This document shows positions 43,072 through 52,762 of a stretch of DNA of 64,000 nt, in pieces. The notes beneath the pieces are model-generated. The model did not search any database. It was not told the origin of the DNA and saw only the letters and a program-made list of their open reading frames with translations. The number at the start of each line of letters is the position of its first letter. Position 1 is the stretch's first letter. Origin of the DNA: Virgisporangium aurantiacum (GTDB taxonomy: Bacteria; Actinomycetota; Actinomycetes; Mycobacteriales; Micromonosporaceae); NCBI RefSeq assembly GCF_016863635.1, contig NZ_BOPG01000053.1:1-64000 (forward strand). The letters are read 5' to 3'. The position numbers and the translations under genes were made by a program.

Positions 43072-44012
43072 GCGGGTTCCCTTCTCGAGGCCGGGGCGGC
43101 CGGCACCGGTGATGCCGCGGCCCACAGGGTGTGCAGCGAATCGAGCAGCGGCCGCCGCGGCCGCCAGCCGAGCAGCCGGCGGGCGACGGTGACGTCGACC
43201 GCCTGCCACCGCACGCCGGTGGCGTTGGCCGCGCCGGGGCCGTCGCGGTCGGACAGTTCCGTGGGCACGCCGCTGATGGCGACGAGGTCGCGCACCAGCC
43301 GGTCCACCGGCACGGCCTCGCCGCGGCCGATGTTGACCAGCGCGCCGCCGGCCGGTGCCCGGGTCGCCGCCGCGCACACGGCGGCGGCCACGTCGCGGAC
43401 GTCGACGAAGTCGCACTCGGCGGCCAGCCGGCCGGTGCGCAGCACCGCCGTGGCGCCGGCGCGCGCCGCCTGCGCCAACTCGGCGGCGACCCCGCCGAAC
43501 AGGCTGGCCGCCGGCATGCCGGCACCGATCGCGTTGACGGTGCGCAGCACGACCGCGTCGACCCGGCCGGCCGCCGCGGCGGCGAGCACCAGCCTGGTCG
43601 CGGCCAGTTTCGTCCGCCCGTACGGGGAGACCGGGTGCGGCGGGGTGGACTCCCGGATCGGCGTGCCGGGCGGCACCGGTCCGACCTCGTGCACGGTGCC
43701 GAGCTGGACGAGCCGGGTGCGGCCGGGCAACCGTTCGACGGCGTCGACGAGGCGGGCGACCAGCCCGGTGTTGACCGGCTCCACCTCACCCGGGTCGGGC
43801 CGCCACACGGCGCCGGCGGCGTTGACGACCAGCGCCGGCCGGACCGCCGCCAGGGCGGCATGGAGCTGTGCCGTGGACGCCGTGGACAGGTCGAGCGCCG
43901 GCGCTCGGCCGCGGCCGACCACGGTGACCCGGTAGCCCGCCCGGGCCAGGGCGTCGCACACGTGCCGGCCGACGAAACCGGTGCCGCCGAGCACGACCGC
44001 GCGGGCCGTCAC
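43068..44012 (-). CDS. NAD-dependent epimerase/dehydratase, probable NDP-hexose 4-ketoreductase
   Basis: A 314-residue extended SDR protein. The cofactor motif is VVLGGTGFVGRHVCDAL, and the active site has SPYGRTKLAATR (the YxxxK pair) with an upstream Thr in QLGTVHEVG. In deoxysugar operons this class reduces the C4 keto group of the NDP-sugar as the last step before transfer. GTG 44012 overlaps the upstream gene in a GTGA, and its stop overlaps the 3,4-dehydratase start. Stereochemistry at C4 cannot be read from the sequence. Confidence 0.87.
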   Translation of the reverse strand: MTARAVVLGGTGFVGRHVCDALARAGYRVTVVGRGRAPALDLSTASTAQLHAALAAVRPALVVNAAGAVWRPDPGEVEPVNTGLVARLVDAVERLPGRTRLVQLGTVHEVGPVPPGTPIRESTPPHPVSPYGRTKLAATRLVLAAAAAGRVDAVVLRTVNAIGAGMPAASLFGGVAAELAQAARAGATAVLRTGRLAAECDFVDVRDVAAAVCAAATRAPAGGALVNIGRGEAVPVDRLVRDLVAISGVPTELSDRDGPGAANATGVRWQAVDVTVARRLLGWRPRRPLLDSLHTLWAAASPVPAAPASRREPA

Positions 44013-45004
44013 GCCCGGCTCCGCACGGCCCGCCGGCGCACCTCGTCCACCAGCTCGGCCTGCCGGACGACGACGTCGCCCTGCAGCCCGCTGTCGGTGC
44101 CGTCGCGGACGGCACCGGCGAACGCGGCGATCGCGGCGGCGAACTGGTCGTCGGGCGGCAGGGTCAGCTTCTCCACCCGGTCCTGCCGGTCCAGGCGCAC
44201 CACCGGAGACAGGGTCGGCGGCGCGGTGAACGCGCGCTCGACGACGATCCGGCCCCGGCTGCCCCACACCTCGTACGCGCACCGGTAGCCGTGCTCCATG
44301 CCGAACGCGACCTGTGCGACCACGCCGTCCGGGGTGACGAGCAGGGCCGCGCCGCCGACGTCGACGCCGTACGCCGGGTCGACGCGCAGGCTGGCACCGG
44401 CCACGGTGAGCCGCGGCCCGAGGAGCGACTGGGCGAGCCGGATCGGGTAGCCGCCGTTGTCGCCGAGGGCACCGCCGCCCAGCGCCGGCTGGTACCGGAT
44501 GTCGTCCGGAGCGCGGGGCGGCATCGCGAACACCGCGGTGACGGCGCGGACGTCACCCACCGCGCCGTCGGCGACCAGCTTCCGGACGGCGTCGTGCAGG
44601 CCGTGCTTGACGAACATGTAGTTCTCGGCCAGCACCAGCCCGCGCCGCGCGGCCGACGCGACGAGCCGGGCCGCGTCCGCGGGGTCCGGTGCCAGCGGCT
44701 TCTCGCACAGCACGTGCTTGCCCGCCAGCAGTGCCCGGTCCACCCACTCGGCGTGCAGCGCCGGTGGCAGCGGCAGGTAGACGGCGTCCACGTCGGCCCG
44801 CTCCAGCAGCGGCGCGTAGCCGTGCACCGGTTCGGCGCCGAACCGGCCGGCGAAGCGGGCCGCCCGGCCGGGGTCCCGGCCGGCGACCGCGACCACGGTG
44901 CTGTGCGGGCCGGCGGCCAACGCCGGCAGCGCCCGGCGCCAGGCGAACTCGGCACAGCCGAGGACGCCGAACCGCAGCGGCCGGCCGGCCGCGTCGGCGG
45001 TCAC
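44009..45004 (-). CDS. NDP-hexose 3-ketoreductase (Gfo/Idh/MocA family)
   Basis: A 331-residue oxidoreductase: Rossmann start FGVLGCAEFAWRRALPAL, VDAVYLPLPPALHAEWVDRA, and catalytic Lys in VLCEKPLAPDP. Similar enzymes reduce the 3-keto intermediate made by NDP-hexose 2,3-dehydratases, and the gene directly follows that dehydratase with a GTGA overlap at 45001-45004, which fixes the GTG start. Substrate-side features such as ENYMFVKHGLHDAVRKLVAD and GDNGGYPIRLA agree with this group. High confidence in role because of the context. Confidence 0.9.
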   Translation of the reverse strand: MTADAAGRPLRFGVLGCAEFAWRRALPALAAGPHSTVVAVAGRDPGRAARFAGRFGAEPVHGYAPLLERADVDAVYLPLPPALHAEWVDRALLAGKHVLCEKPLAPDPADAARLVASAARRGLVLAENYMFVKHGLHDAVRKLVADGAVGDVRAVTAVFAMPPRAPDDIRYQPALGGGALGDNGGYPIRLAQSLLGPRLTVAGASLRVDPAYGVDVGGAALLVTPDGVVAQVAFGMEHGYRCAYEVWGSRGRIVVERAFTAPPTLSPVVRLDRQDRVEKLTLPPDDQFAAAIAAFAGAVRDGTDSGLQGDVVVRQAELVDEVRRRAVRSRA

Positions 45005-46455
45005 CAGCAGGCGTGCAGGCACGAGACGAGGCTGCGTGCCTGCACGTTGACGTAGTGGCTGTGCCGTTGCAGCGCGATCAGCTGCCCGACGGTGACCCAG
45101 CGGAAGTCCTCCGGCGGTTCCGCCGGGAAGTCGTCGTCCACCTCGACGACGAGGTACCGGCTCTCCGAGTGGTAGAACCGGCCGCCCTCCTCGGACTGGA
45201 CCGTCTGGTAGCGGACCCGGCCGCGGCCGGAGAGCACGTAGTCCAGGAACAGGGGCCGGTACTCCTCACCGAGCCCGTCGTAGTTGGCCGGCACGCACTT
45301 GACGGTGGGACCCAGCTCCACCACGTCCATGTAGCCCGGCTCGACGGTGGCGTGCGCCAGCACGTGCAGCACCCCGTCGATGCGCCGGACGAGGAACGCG
45401 ATCACGCCGGTGTCGCACGGCGCGAACAGCGGCTGCGTCCACTGGTGCACCTCGCGGTTGCTCGCGTGCACCGAGACGGCCATGACGCTGAAGTACTTGC
45501 CGTCCGGGCGGGCGATCCGGTCGGCGGTGCGGTGCCAGCCGGCCACCTCGTCGAGCGGGATCCGCCGGGCGTCGAGGATCTGCCCGGTCTTGGCGTCGTT
45601 GAGCCAGGTGAGGATCTCCCCTTCGGTGTACACCGAACCGGTCGCCTCGCCGACGGCGGTCGAGCGCCACAACGCCGCCGCGAAGTCGTCGCCCGGCGCC
45701 GGCGTCACCGGCAGCGAGTCGCGCGCCGCGTACTGCAGGCACGACAGCACCGAGCGGGCGTCCATGTTGATCAGGTTGGGCAGCGCGTGCAGAGCGCGGA
45801 GCTGGCCGAGGGTGAGCCAGCAGAACCCGTCGCGCAGCGGCACGTCGTCGGTCACCTCGACGACCATGTTGCGGTTGCGCTTGCGGTAGAACCAGGCGCC
45901 GTGCTCGGACTGGAGAACGTCGACCAGCACCCGGGCGCGTCCGGGCTGGACGAAGTACTCCAGATACGCGGTTCCCGCCCCGCCGTGCGCCTTGGTGTAG
46001 TTGCTGCGGGTCGCCTGGACGGTCGGCGAGAGCTGAAGCCCGTTGACGTTGCCCGGCTCCACCTTCGCCTGCATCAGGCAGTGCAGCACGCCGTCGATCT
46101 CACGCACCACGATGCCGAGGATGCCCACCTCCGGCTGGTTGATGATGGGCTGCCACCACTGCGGCACCAGGCCCCGGTCGCGGCGCACGTGCAGCCCCTG
46201 GACGCTGAAGAACTTGCCCGTCTCGTGGACGAGGAAGCTCGTGCGCGGGTCGAAGGACCAGCCGGACAACGCGGTGAACGGGATCGGCTCGACCGTGAAC
46301 GAGGTCCGCCGCGCCTGCTCGGTGAACCACTCGTGGAAGCCTGCCGTGGACAGGGCGTGCCCGTGCCGGGCCAGCACCGAGACGAGGATGCGGCCGGCGT
46401 CACCGGTGGTGGCGCCGGCCGCCAGGTCGAGGCCCGCGCGGTGGCTGATGGTCAC
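45001..46455 (-). CDS. NDP-4-keto-6-deoxyhexose 2,3-dehydratase
   Basis: A 484-residue enzyme built of two similar halves (each with a WFTEQARR or WLNDAKTG opening, a GVLHCLMQAKVEPG or GVLHVLAHATVEPG strand and a closing VNVQARSLVSCL-type end), the known internal duplication of the 2,3-dehydratase family. It removes the C2 hydroxyl of the NDP-sugar, giving the 3-keto intermediate used by the next gene. GTG 46455 is chosen over an ATG at 46494 because the latter lies inside the activator repeats and GTG sits 6 nt after the -10-like hexamer. First gene of the minus-strand sugar operon. Confidence 0.93.
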   Translation of the reverse strand: MTISHRAGLDLAAGATTGDAGRILVSVLARHGHALSTAGFHEWFTEQARRTSFTVEPIPFTALSGWSFDPRTSFLVHETGKFFSVQGLHVRRDRGLVPQWWQPIINQPEVGILGIVVREIDGVLHCLMQAKVEPGNVNGLQLSPTVQATRSNYTKAHGGAGTAYLEYFVQPGRARVLVDVLQSEHGAWFYRKRNRNMVVEVTDDVPLRDGFCWLTLGQLRALHALPNLINMDARSVLSCLQYAARDSLPVTPAPGDDFAAALWRSTAVGEATGSVYTEGEILTWLNDAKTGQILDARRIPLDEVAGWHRTADRIARPDGKYFSVMAVSVHASNREVHQWTQPLFAPCDTGVIAFLVRRIDGVLHVLAHATVEPGYMDVVELGPTVKCVPANYDGLGEEYRPLFLDYVLSGRGRVRYQTVQSEEGGRFYHSESRYLVVEVDDDFPAEPPEDFRWVTVGQLIALQRHSHYVNVQARSLVSCLHACW

Positions 46456-46461
46456 GCCGAC

Positions 46462-46504
46462 AGGGTCGGCGGGTCCGCTCGATGCGGCATCCACTTCGGC
46501 TCGA
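46462..46504 (-). promoter_or_regulatory. SARP-type promoter of the 2,3-dehydratase operon
   Basis: Read leftwards: TCGAGCC (46498-46504), TGGATGC (46487-46493) and TCGAGCG (46476-46482), each 11 bp apart, then eight bases and the -10-like GACCCT (46462-46467). GTG 46455 follows after 6 nt, so a leaderless mRNA is predicted. Confidence 0.7.
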
Positions 46505-46515
46505 CCTCGGCCGGC

Positions 46516-46558
46516 TCGAGGCGGGCGAGACCGTGCAGCGAGGGGGCCGTCCTAACCT
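46516..46558 (+). promoter_or_regulatory. SARP-type promoter of the glycosyltransferase gene
   Basis: TCGAGGC (46516-46522) and GCGAGGG (46538-46544) are 22 bp apart; eight bases later stands TAACCT (46553-46558). Transcription should start near 46565, leaving a short leader with GGGAGG before ATG 46594. It is back-to-back with the sugar-operon promoter. Confidence 0.55.
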
Positions 46559-46593
46559 TCCGGGTCGGCACTGGACGGTCAGGGAGGCGTGCG

Positions 46594-47904
46594 ATGCGGG
46601 TGCTGTTCTCGGTCTCGGACTGGTCGTCCCACTACTTCCCCATGGTGCCGCTCGGCTGGGCGTTGCAGGCCGCCGGGCACGAGCTGCGGGTGGCCTGCGA
46701 CGCGTCCCAGGCGCCGGCCGTCGCACGTGCCGGCCTGACACCCGTGCCGCTGCTGGCGGGCCGGGACCTGATCTTCATGCACCGCATGCACAACCTCGAA
46801 CAGGTGCACCTGGGCCGCTGGCCGCACGACCGGCTGCCGCCCCACCCGGTGACCGGTGAACCGCTGACCGGCCTGGCCGAGTTCGGCGACCTGGGGACCT
46901 ACCTCGCCCGCACCCGGGCCGAGGTCGCCGCCGCGCTGCAGCGCAACATGGTCGACGCCGTCGGCTGGACGTGCGACTGGCAACCCGCGCTGGTGGTCTG
47001 CGACCTGACCAGCCTCCACGGCCTGCTGACCGCCGCGGTGGCCGACGTGCCCTGCGCCGTGCATCTCTGGGGGCCGGTCGGTACCGTCGAACCGCCCGAG
47101 TACGACCTGGTCCCCGACGACCGTGCCGGCACGCTCGGGCGGCTCGGGGTGGACGCCGAGGTGGTCGACCTCATCGAGCACGTGATCGACCCGTGCCCGG
47201 CGGACCTGGCGCCGCCCACCACCGCGGTACGGCTGCCCAGCCGGTACGTGCCGTACAACGGCGGTGGCCCGGTGCCCGCCTGGACGGCGCGGCCGGTGCG
47301 CGCGTCCGACCGGCCCCGGGTGTGTGTGGTGTTCGGTGACTCGCTGCGCGAGATGGCCGGTGCCGGGTCGTTCGACCTGGCCGGTCTGGTCCGCTCGGTG
47401 GCCCGGTTGGACGTCGAGGTGGTCGTCCTGGTCCACCCCGACGACGCGGCGCGGCTGGGCGACCTGCCCGGCAACGTGCGGGTGCCCGGCCCGGTGCCGC
47501 TGCATGCCCTGCTGCCCACCTGTGCGGCGGTGATCCACCACGGCGGCGCCGGTTCGCTGATGACCGCGCTCGCCGCCGGCGTGCCGCAGCTGTCCCTGCC
47601 CTTCTTCCCGGACCAGCGGGCCAACGCCGCGCGGCTGGCCGCCACCGGCGCGGGCGACACCATGGACGGCAATTCGTTCGATCCGGCCGGGGTGCGCGCG
47701 CGGCTGGTGGGCCTGCTGGGCGACCCGCGCTATCGGCGGCGGGCCGCGGCGCTGCGCGACCAGCTCGCCGACCGGCCCAGCCCGGCCCAGCTCGTGGAGC
47801 CGCTGGAGGAGCTGGCCCGGGCCGGCCGGCGCGTCCACCACGGGAGCCGGCTCCCCGCGGTTGACGGGGGTCTACCCCTCCAGTGGTCTTCGACGCGACG
47901 TTGA
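46594..47904 (+). CDS. Glycosyltransferase, GT1 family (antibiotic type)
   Basis: A 436-residue GT-B enzyme of the UrdGT/EryCIII-like family. The acceptor-side N-terminus reads [20 protein letters not shown], and the donor domain has [34 protein letters not shown] and the nucleotide-sugar motif [19 protein letters not shown]. It transfers the TDP-deoxysugar made by the neighbouring genes to the polyketide. It is the only glycosyltransferase in the window. No partner P450-like auxiliary protein is seen next to it. Its 3' end contains the promoter repeats of the following methyltransferase gene. Confidence 0.92.
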   Translation: MRVLFSVSDWSSHYFPMVPLGWALQAAGHELRVACDASQAPAVARAGLTPVPLLAGRDLIFMHRMHNLEQVHLGRWPHDRLPPHPVTGEPLTGLAEFGDLGTYLARTRAEVAAALQRNMVDAVGWTCDWQPALVVCDLTSLHGLLTAAVADVPCAVHLWGPVGTVEPPEYDLVPDDRAGTLGRLGVDAEVVDLIEHVIDPCPADLAPPTTAVRLPSRYVPYNGGGPVPAWTARPVRASDRPRVCVVFGDSLREMAGAGSFDLAGLVRSVARLDVEVVVLVHPDDAARLGDLPGNVRVPGPVPLHALLPTCAAVIHHGGAGSLMTALAAGVPQLSLPFFPDQRANAARLAATGAGDTMDGNSFDPAGVRARLVGLLGDPRYRRRAAALRDQLADRPSPAQLVEPLEELARAGRRVHHGSRLPAVDGGLPLQWSSTRR

Positions 47905-47921
47905 GCGCGCTCGGCCACCGT
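47890..47921 (+). promoter_or_regulatory. SARP-type promoter inside the end of the glycosyltransferase gene
   Basis: TCGACGC (47890-47896) and TTGAGCG (47901-47907) are 11 bp apart, eight bases lead to CACCGT (47916-47921), and GTG 47929 follows after 7 nt. It would give the sugar-methyltransferase genes a leaderless transcript separate from the glycosyltransferase mRNA. Confidence 0.6.
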
Positions 47922-47928
47922 ATCTCCC

Positions 47929-49122
47929 GTGACCGAGGACCCCCGTGCCGGCGACGCCGGCCACGCCCTGATCGAGCGGCTGCTCGCCGCCGCCGACGGC
48001 ACCCCCGACGAGACCGCGGACCGGCTGGCCGGCGAGGATCCCGACGCGGTGGCCGTCACCACGCTGGCCGAGGTGATGACGCGGGTTGCCCTGGACGAGG
48101 TGGCCGGCGCGCCGGTCGCCGTACAGGTCGACCTCGGCGGGCCCGGCGGCCGGCTGGGCTACGTGGTCACCGTCGGCGATCCGGCGGCGAAGGTTGCCCC
48201 CGGCTGGATCGCCGACCCGTGGGTCCGGCTCAGGCAGGATCTCACCGAGTTCGTCCGCGCCGTCTTCGGGCCGGCGGTCCCGCCCGCCGGGGCGACCCGC
48301 GAGCTGTTCCTCAAGGACGAGCCCGGGCCGCGCAGCTGGCGGCCCGACGACCCGTGGCGGGTCGCGCAGGAGGCCGCCCGGCGGGCCGCGCACCGGCTGG
48401 TCCGCGCCTGCACCGCCGCGACGCCGGACCTGGCCGGGCTGGCGGTGCGGTTCGGTTCGGACAAGTGGGGCGGGCACTGGTACACGCCGCACTACGAGCG
48501 GCACTTCGCGCCGCTGCGCGACCACCGGGTCCGCCTGCTGGAGTTGGGCATCGGCGGCTACCACCTGCCCGACCAGGGCGGCGCGTCGTTGCACATGTGG
48601 CAGCACTACTTCCCGCGTGGGCTCGTCCACGGGCTCGACATCTACGACAAGTCGCGCCTGCCCGTCGGCCCCCGGGTCCGCACCGTGCGGGGCGACCAGG
48701 GCGACGCCGCGTTCCTGGACACGCTCGGCCACCGGATCGGGCCGCTGGACATCGTCATCGACGACGGCAGCCACCTCAGCCGCGACGTCATCGTCTCGTT
48801 CCGCGCGCTCTTCCCCCACCTGCGCGACGGTGGCCTGTACGTCATCGAGGACCTGGGCACCGCCTACTGGCCGGGATGGGGCGGCAGCAGCGAGCGGCTG
48901 GACGACCCGGCCACGTCCGCCGGCTTCCTCAAGACGCTGGTCGACGGCCTCAACCACCAGGAGCTGGTGCCCGGCGGCGGGCGGGCGGCCGCCGACACCG
49001 ACACCACCGTGACCGGCCTGCACCTCTACCACAACCTGGCGGTCGTCGAGAAGGGCCGCAACACCGAACAGCCCGCGCCTTCGTGGGTCTCCCGCACCGA
49101 GGATCCTGGAGCACTGCTGTGA
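47929..49122 (+). CDS. MycE-like sugar O-methyltransferase
   Basis: A 397-residue SAM- and metal-dependent O-methyltransferase, close in length and motifs to MycE/TylE and the elloramycin ElmM enzymes. An N-terminal helical domain of about 170 residues precedes the catalytic domain: [52 protein letters not shown] and [17 protein letters not shown], with Asp and Glu residues that can bind Mg. Relatives methylate a sugar 2-hydroxyl after glycosylation. No ribosome site precedes the GTG, which fits the leaderless promoter. It is coupled to the MycF-like gene. Confidence 0.9.
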   Translation: MTEDPRAGDAGHALIERLLAAADGTPDETADRLAGEDPDAVAVTTLAEVMTRVALDEVAGAPVAVQVDLGGPGGRLGYVVTVGDPAAKVAPGWIADPWVRLRQDLTEFVRAVFGPAVPPAGATRELFLKDEPGPRSWRPDDPWRVAQEAARRAAHRLVRACTAATPDLAGLAVRFGSDKWGGHWYTPHYERHFAPLRDHRVRLLELGIGGYHLPDQGGASLHMWQHYFPRGLVHGLDIYDKSRLPVGPRVRTVRGDQGDAAFLDTLGHRIGPLDIVIDDGSHLSRDVIVSFRALFPHLRDGGLYVIEDLGTAYWPGWGGSSERLDDPATSAGFLKTLVDGLNHQELVPGGGRAAADTDTTVTGLHLYHNLAVVEKGRNTEQPAPSWVSRTEDPGALL

Positions 49123-49871
49123 CCGACACCGGCGCCGACCTGTACCTGAACCTGATGAAGAAGGTCCTGACCAACGTCATCTACGAGGATCCACCGGTGG
49201 CCCTCGGCTCCGTCGTCGACGGTTACCGCGCCGACGCCCGGCAGATCGGCGTCGACTGCCCCAGCGTGGCGCACACGATGGTCGGCCTGAAGCGGCTGGA
49301 CAACCTGCGGGCCTGCATCGAGACGGCGCTCGCCGACGGGGTCCCCGGCGACGTCATCGAGACCGGTGTGTGGCGCGGCGGGGCATGCATCTTCATGCGC
49401 GCGGTACTCAAGGCGCACGGCGTCACCGATCGGACCGTCTGGGTGGCCGACTCGTTCGCCGGCATCCCGGAGACCACCCCGGACAGCCACCCGGACGACT
49501 GGCGGATGGCGCTGCACGAGCACAACGACGTGCTGGCGATCCCGATGGAGACGGTGCGGGGGAACTTCGCCCGGTACGACCTGCTGGACGCACAGGTCCG
49601 GTTCCTGCCCGGCTGGTTCCGCGACACGCTGCCCGCCGCACCGCTCACGCAACTGGCCGTGCTGCGCCTCGACGGCGACCTCTACGAGTCCACAATGGAC
49701 GCTCTGACGCACCTGTACCCGAAGCTGTCCCCCGGTGGCTTCGTCATCGTGGACGACTACCTCATCCCGGCCTGTGCCAAGGCGGTCCACGAGTTCCGGG
49801 GCGAGCACGGCATCGAGGACCCGATCGAGACCATCGACGAGTGCGGCGCGTTCTGGCGCCGCACCGTCTGA
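49119..49871 (+). CDS. MycF/TylF-like sugar O-methyltransferase
   Basis: A 250-residue TylF-family Mg-dependent methyltransferase. It opens [19 protein letters not shown] and contains [50 protein letters not shown] and [11 protein letters not shown], the metal- and SAM-binding series of MycF, which methylates a sugar 3-hydroxyl next to a methylated 2-hydroxyl. GTG 49119 overlaps the upstream stop (GTGA), so it is co-translated with the MycE-like enzyme. A 2,3,6-trideoxyhexose would offer no 3-hydroxyl, so the substrate is either another sugar or the aglycone. Confidence 0.92.
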   Translation: MTDTGADLYLNLMKKVLTNVIYEDPPVALGSVVDGYRADARQIGVDCPSVAHTMVGLKRLDNLRACIETALADGVPGDVIETGVWRGGACIFMRAVLKAHGVTDRTVWVADSFAGIPETTPDSHPDDWRMALHEHNDVLAIPMETVRGNFARYDLLDAQVRFLPGWFRDTLPAAPLTQLAVLRLDGDLYESTMDALTHLYPKLSPGGFVIVDDYLIPACAKAVHEFRGEHGIEDPIETIDECGAFWRRTV

Positions 49872-49881
49872 GGCGAAGGGG

Positions 49882-51120
49882 ATGCGGCCGGTGGACACCG
49901 TGACGGCGGACCAGGACGTCGAACGGCAACTGGAGACGGTCGAGCGGCTGGTGCGGGCGGCCGACGGCCGGGACGCGGAGCTGGCCAACGTCGTCGACGC
50001 GCTCGGGGCCGGCGAGGTCGCGGCGCTGGCCGTGGAGGAGCTCGTCTTCCGCTGCGCACCGCCGGGCAACCCCGTTCCGGTGGACGTCCAACTGGACCTG
50101 GTGCACGGCGTGCGGCGGCTGGTCTACACGCTGTCCGTCCGGGCCGGCGAGGCGGTCACCGCCACGCCGGAGGGCTCCGGGACCGCCTGCGCGCGGCTGG
50201 AGTTCGAGCTGACCCAGCTGCTGCGGCTGCTGTACGGCCCCGCCGACGGGCGCACCACCGGCACGCACCGCACCGAGCTACTCGTGCACCGGCGCGAGGT
50301 GCTCGCCGCTTACGCCTACGTGAAGGACCAGGGCGGTCTCGGTGCCGTCCTCGCCGCCACCAGCCGCGCCACCGCCACCGTGCTGGGCGCCCTGGCCGCC
50401 GGCCGGCCACCGCTGGACGAGCTGGCCGTCCGGTACGGCGCCGACAAGTGGGGACCGTGGCACTGGTTCGCTCCCCACTACGAGCGGCACCTCCAGCACC
50501 TGCGCGACCGGCCGGTCCGGGTCCTGGAGATCGGCATCGGCGGCTACCGCGACCCGAACGCCGGCGGCGAGTCGCTGCGGATGTGGAAGCGGTACTTCCA
50601 CCGCGGCGTCATCACCGGTGTCGACGTGTTCGAGAAGCACGGCCTGCGCGGGCCCCGGCTGCGCGTGCTGCGCGGCGACCAGGGCGACCCGGAGTTCCTG
50701 GCCTCGCTCGCGGCGTACGGCCCGTTCGACGTGATCGTCGACGACGGCAGCCACGTCAGCGCGCACGTGCGCGCCGGCTTCGCGGAGCTGTTCCGGCACC
50801 TGCGGCCGGGCGGCTGCTACGTCATCGAGGACCTGTGGACGTCGTACTGCCCCGGCTTCGGCGGCGACGCCGACCCGGCCGCGGGCACCACGTCGCTGGC
50901 GCTGCTGAAGTCGCTGATCGACAGCATCCACTACGAGGAGCGCACCGACGCCGGCGCGACCGGCGGCTACCCGGACGCCGAGCTGGTCGGGCTGCACGTC
51001 TACCACAACGTGGCGTTCCTGGAGAAGGGCGTCAACGCCGAGGGCGGGATCCCGTCCTGGATCCCCCGCAGCATCGACGCCCTCGTCACCGACCCCACCG
51101 ACCGGGCCGGCCGGCGTTAG
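49882..51120 (+). CDS. Second MycE-like sugar O-methyltransferase
   Basis: A 412-residue paralogue of the protein at 47929: YGADKWGPWHWFAPHYERHL, VLEIGIGGYRDP, TGVDVFEKHG, VIVDDGSHVSAHVRAGF and YVIEDLWTSYCPGFGGD are all conserved, so catalytic residues appear intact. The N-terminal domain is diverged. It follows the MycF-like gene by 10 bp and ends the four-gene plus-strand operon. Its stop overlaps the convergent oxidase gene by 3-4 bp. Together the three enzymes resemble the ElmMI-MIII set that permethylates L-rhamnose in elloramycin. Confidence 0.88.
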   Translation: MRPVDTVTADQDVERQLETVERLVRAADGRDAELANVVDALGAGEVAALAVEELVFRCAPPGNPVPVDVQLDLVHGVRRLVYTLSVRAGEAVTATPEGSGTACARLEFELTQLLRLLYGPADGRTTGTHRTELLVHRREVLAAYAYVKDQGGLGAVLAATSRATATVLGALAAGRPPLDELAVRYGADKWGPWHWFAPHYERHLQHLRDRPVRVLEIGIGGYRDPNAGGESLRMWKRYFHRGVITGVDVFEKHGLRGPRLRVLRGDQGDPEFLASLAAYGPFDVIVDDGSHVSAHVRAGFAELFRHLRPGGCYVIEDLWTSYCPGFGGDADPAAGTTSLALLKSLIDSIHYEERTDAGATGGYPDAELVGLHVYHNVAFLEKGVNAEGGIPSWIPRSIDALVTDPTDRAGRR

Positions 51121-52706
51121 CCCGGCTCGACCGACAGGGCGTGCCGGAACACGTTGCCGGGGTCGTAGCGGGCCTTGACGCGCCGCAGCCGCGGGTAGTT
51201 GTCCTTGAAATACAGGCGCTGCCACGGGACCCCGGACGCGTTCCACGCGGGGTCCTTCACGTCGACGTCCGGGTAGTTGATGAAGCAGCCGTCCTGGTTG
51301 TCGTTGGGCGCCGGCACGCCGCCGGTGGCCGCGTAGACGTCCCGGTAGAAGCGGCGCACCCAGTCGAGGTTCAGCGCGTCCTCGGCCGGGTCGCCCCACG
51401 TGGCCGCGTACCAGGTCTTGAAGATCGAGTCCCGCTGCGGCACCGCGGTCGCGTCGGCCGCGACGGTGTTCACCCGGCAGCCGTAGGACGCCAGGTACAC
51501 CAGGCCCCAGCCGTGGAACGTGGGCTCGGTCAGCGCCCGGTAGACCGCGGCGACCTGCGCGTCCGTGAACGGCTTGCGCAGGTACCCGCCCTTGGACTTG
51601 GACCGGTCGAAGCCCTCGTTCGCGTTGCGCTGGGCCAGGGTGTTCTCCATCCACAACACGTCCGAGACGTTCACCCAGGGCTGGACGCCGACGCCCGCAC
51701 CGACCGCCGCCACGTACTCGTCGAGCAGGCGCCGCGCGTCCGGAACGGTGGCGTCCATCCGGATCTGGAGCATGATGTTCTCGGCGGTGGGCGTCTGCAG
51801 GTACAGGGTGCTGTGCATGGCGGCGTAGGGCGAGTCGGCGCCGCTGTTCCGGGCGTGCCAGGCGCCGTGGTTGGTCACCAGTCGCGTGAAGGCCGCCTCC
51901 GTGAGCCCGTTCCACGGCCAGTACGCGGCGCCGGTGAGCAGCCGCGCCGGCGGCCGGGGCAGCAGCCGGGCCGGGTCGGCGCCGGTGGCACCGGGCGTGC
52001 GGAACCAGTAGCGGGTGACCACGCCGAAGGTGCCGCCACCGCCGCCGGTGTGCGCCCACCACAGGTCCCGGTTCGGGTCGTCGGGCTCCCGGGTTGCCAG
52101 CACGGTGCGGGCCCGGCCGGCCCCGTCGACCACCACGACCTCCACCGCGTACAGGTGGTCGACGCTGAGCCCGTGCCGGCGCGACAGCGGGCCGTACCCG
52201 CCGCCCGCGATGTGCCCGCCGACGCCGACCTCCACGCACAGCCCGGCCGGCACGGTGACGCCCCAGCCCAGGTACAGCGCGCGGTACAGCTCGCCCAGCG
52301 TGGCGCCGGCCTCGACCGCGAACGCCCGCAGCCGCGGGTCGTAACCGACGGCCTTCATCTCGGAGACGTCGAGCAGCACCCGGACCGCCGGGTCGTCGAC
52401 CAGCCCCTCGAAGCAGTGACCGCCGCTGCGCACGGTGACCCGCCGGCCGTCGTGAACGGCGGCCGCCACGGCCCGTTCCACGTGCCCGGCCGAGTACACC
52501 AGGCACACCTCGTCCGGTGTCGCGGCGAAGCGGCCGTTGTAGCCGCGGGTGGTCAGCTCGGCGTAGCGGGGGTCGTCGGGGCGCACCAGCACCGCGGGCT
52601 GGGCGCCACCCGGCACAGCGGCGTTCGCCGGCGCGGGCGCGACCAGCGGGCCGGACACGGCGGTCAGGGCGGCGGTGCCGAGCAGTCCTCGGCGGGATAC
52701 GGCCAT
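51117..52706 (-). CDS. Tat-exported FAD-linked sugar oxidase, AknOx-like
   Basis: A 529-residue BBE-type oxidase. A twin-arginine signal (SRRGLLGTAALTAV, cleavage near residue 30) is followed by the FAD domain with His97 in VRSGGHCFEG and Cys157 in PAGLCVEVGVGGH, the two residues that hold FAD bicovalently in AknOx, and a C-terminal WNASGVPWQRLYFKDNYPRL segment. AknOx oxidises the terminal rhodinose of aclacinomycins to aculose outside the cell. A similar last step on the trideoxyhexose predicted here is likely. ATG 52706 lies 7 nt after a -10-like hexamer; no ribosome site is seen. Confidence 0.9.
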   Translation of the reverse strand: MAVSRRGLLGTAALTAVSGPLVAPAPANAAVPGGAQPAVLVRPDDPRYAELTTRGYNGRFAATPDEVCLVYSAGHVERAVAAAVHDGRRVTVRSGGHCFEGLVDDPAVRVLLDVSEMKAVGYDPRLRAFAVEAGATLGELYRALYLGWGVTVPAGLCVEVGVGGHIAGGGYGPLSRRHGLSVDHLYAVEVVVVDGAGRARTVLATREPDDPNRDLWWAHTGGGGGTFGVVTRYWFRTPGATGADPARLLPRPPARLLTGAAYWPWNGLTEAAFTRLVTNHGAWHARNSGADSPYAAMHSTLYLQTPTAENIMLQIRMDATVPDARRLLDEYVAAVGAGVGVQPWVNVSDVLWMENTLAQRNANEGFDRSKSKGGYLRKPFTDAQVAAVYRALTEPTFHGWGLVYLASYGCRVNTVAADATAVPQRDSIFKTWYAATWGDPAEDALNLDWVRRFYRDVYAATGGVPAPNDNQDGCFINYPDVDVKDPAWNASGVPWQRLYFKDNYPRLRRVKARYDPGNVFRHALSVEPG

Positions 52707-52713
52707 GCCGTCC

Positions 52714-52756
52714 ATCGCACGCTGCGGCGATCCAGGCCGGCTCGAGGCCGGCTCGA
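52714..52756 (-). promoter_or_regulatory. SARP-type promoter of the sugar oxidase
   Basis: Two identical 11-bp units begin with TCGAGCC at 52750-52756 and 52739-52745; a third, TGGATCG, is at 52728-52734. Eight bases later comes TGCGAT (52714-52719) and, 7 nt on, ATG 52706. This is the clearest tandem repeat of the set. Confidence 0.75.
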
Positions 52757-52762
52757 CGGCCG

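Noticed and set aside
42000-43416. Longer frame extending the 3,4-dehydratase upstream to 43416
   Set aside because: It would overlap the 4-ketoreductase gene by more than 300 bp; the ATGA overlap at 43068-43071 and the family N-terminus support ATG 43071.
46494-46496. ATG 46494 as the start of the 2,3-dehydratase
   Set aside because: The codon lies inside the activator repeats and the 13 extra residues show no family sequence; GTG 46455 fits the promoter geometry.
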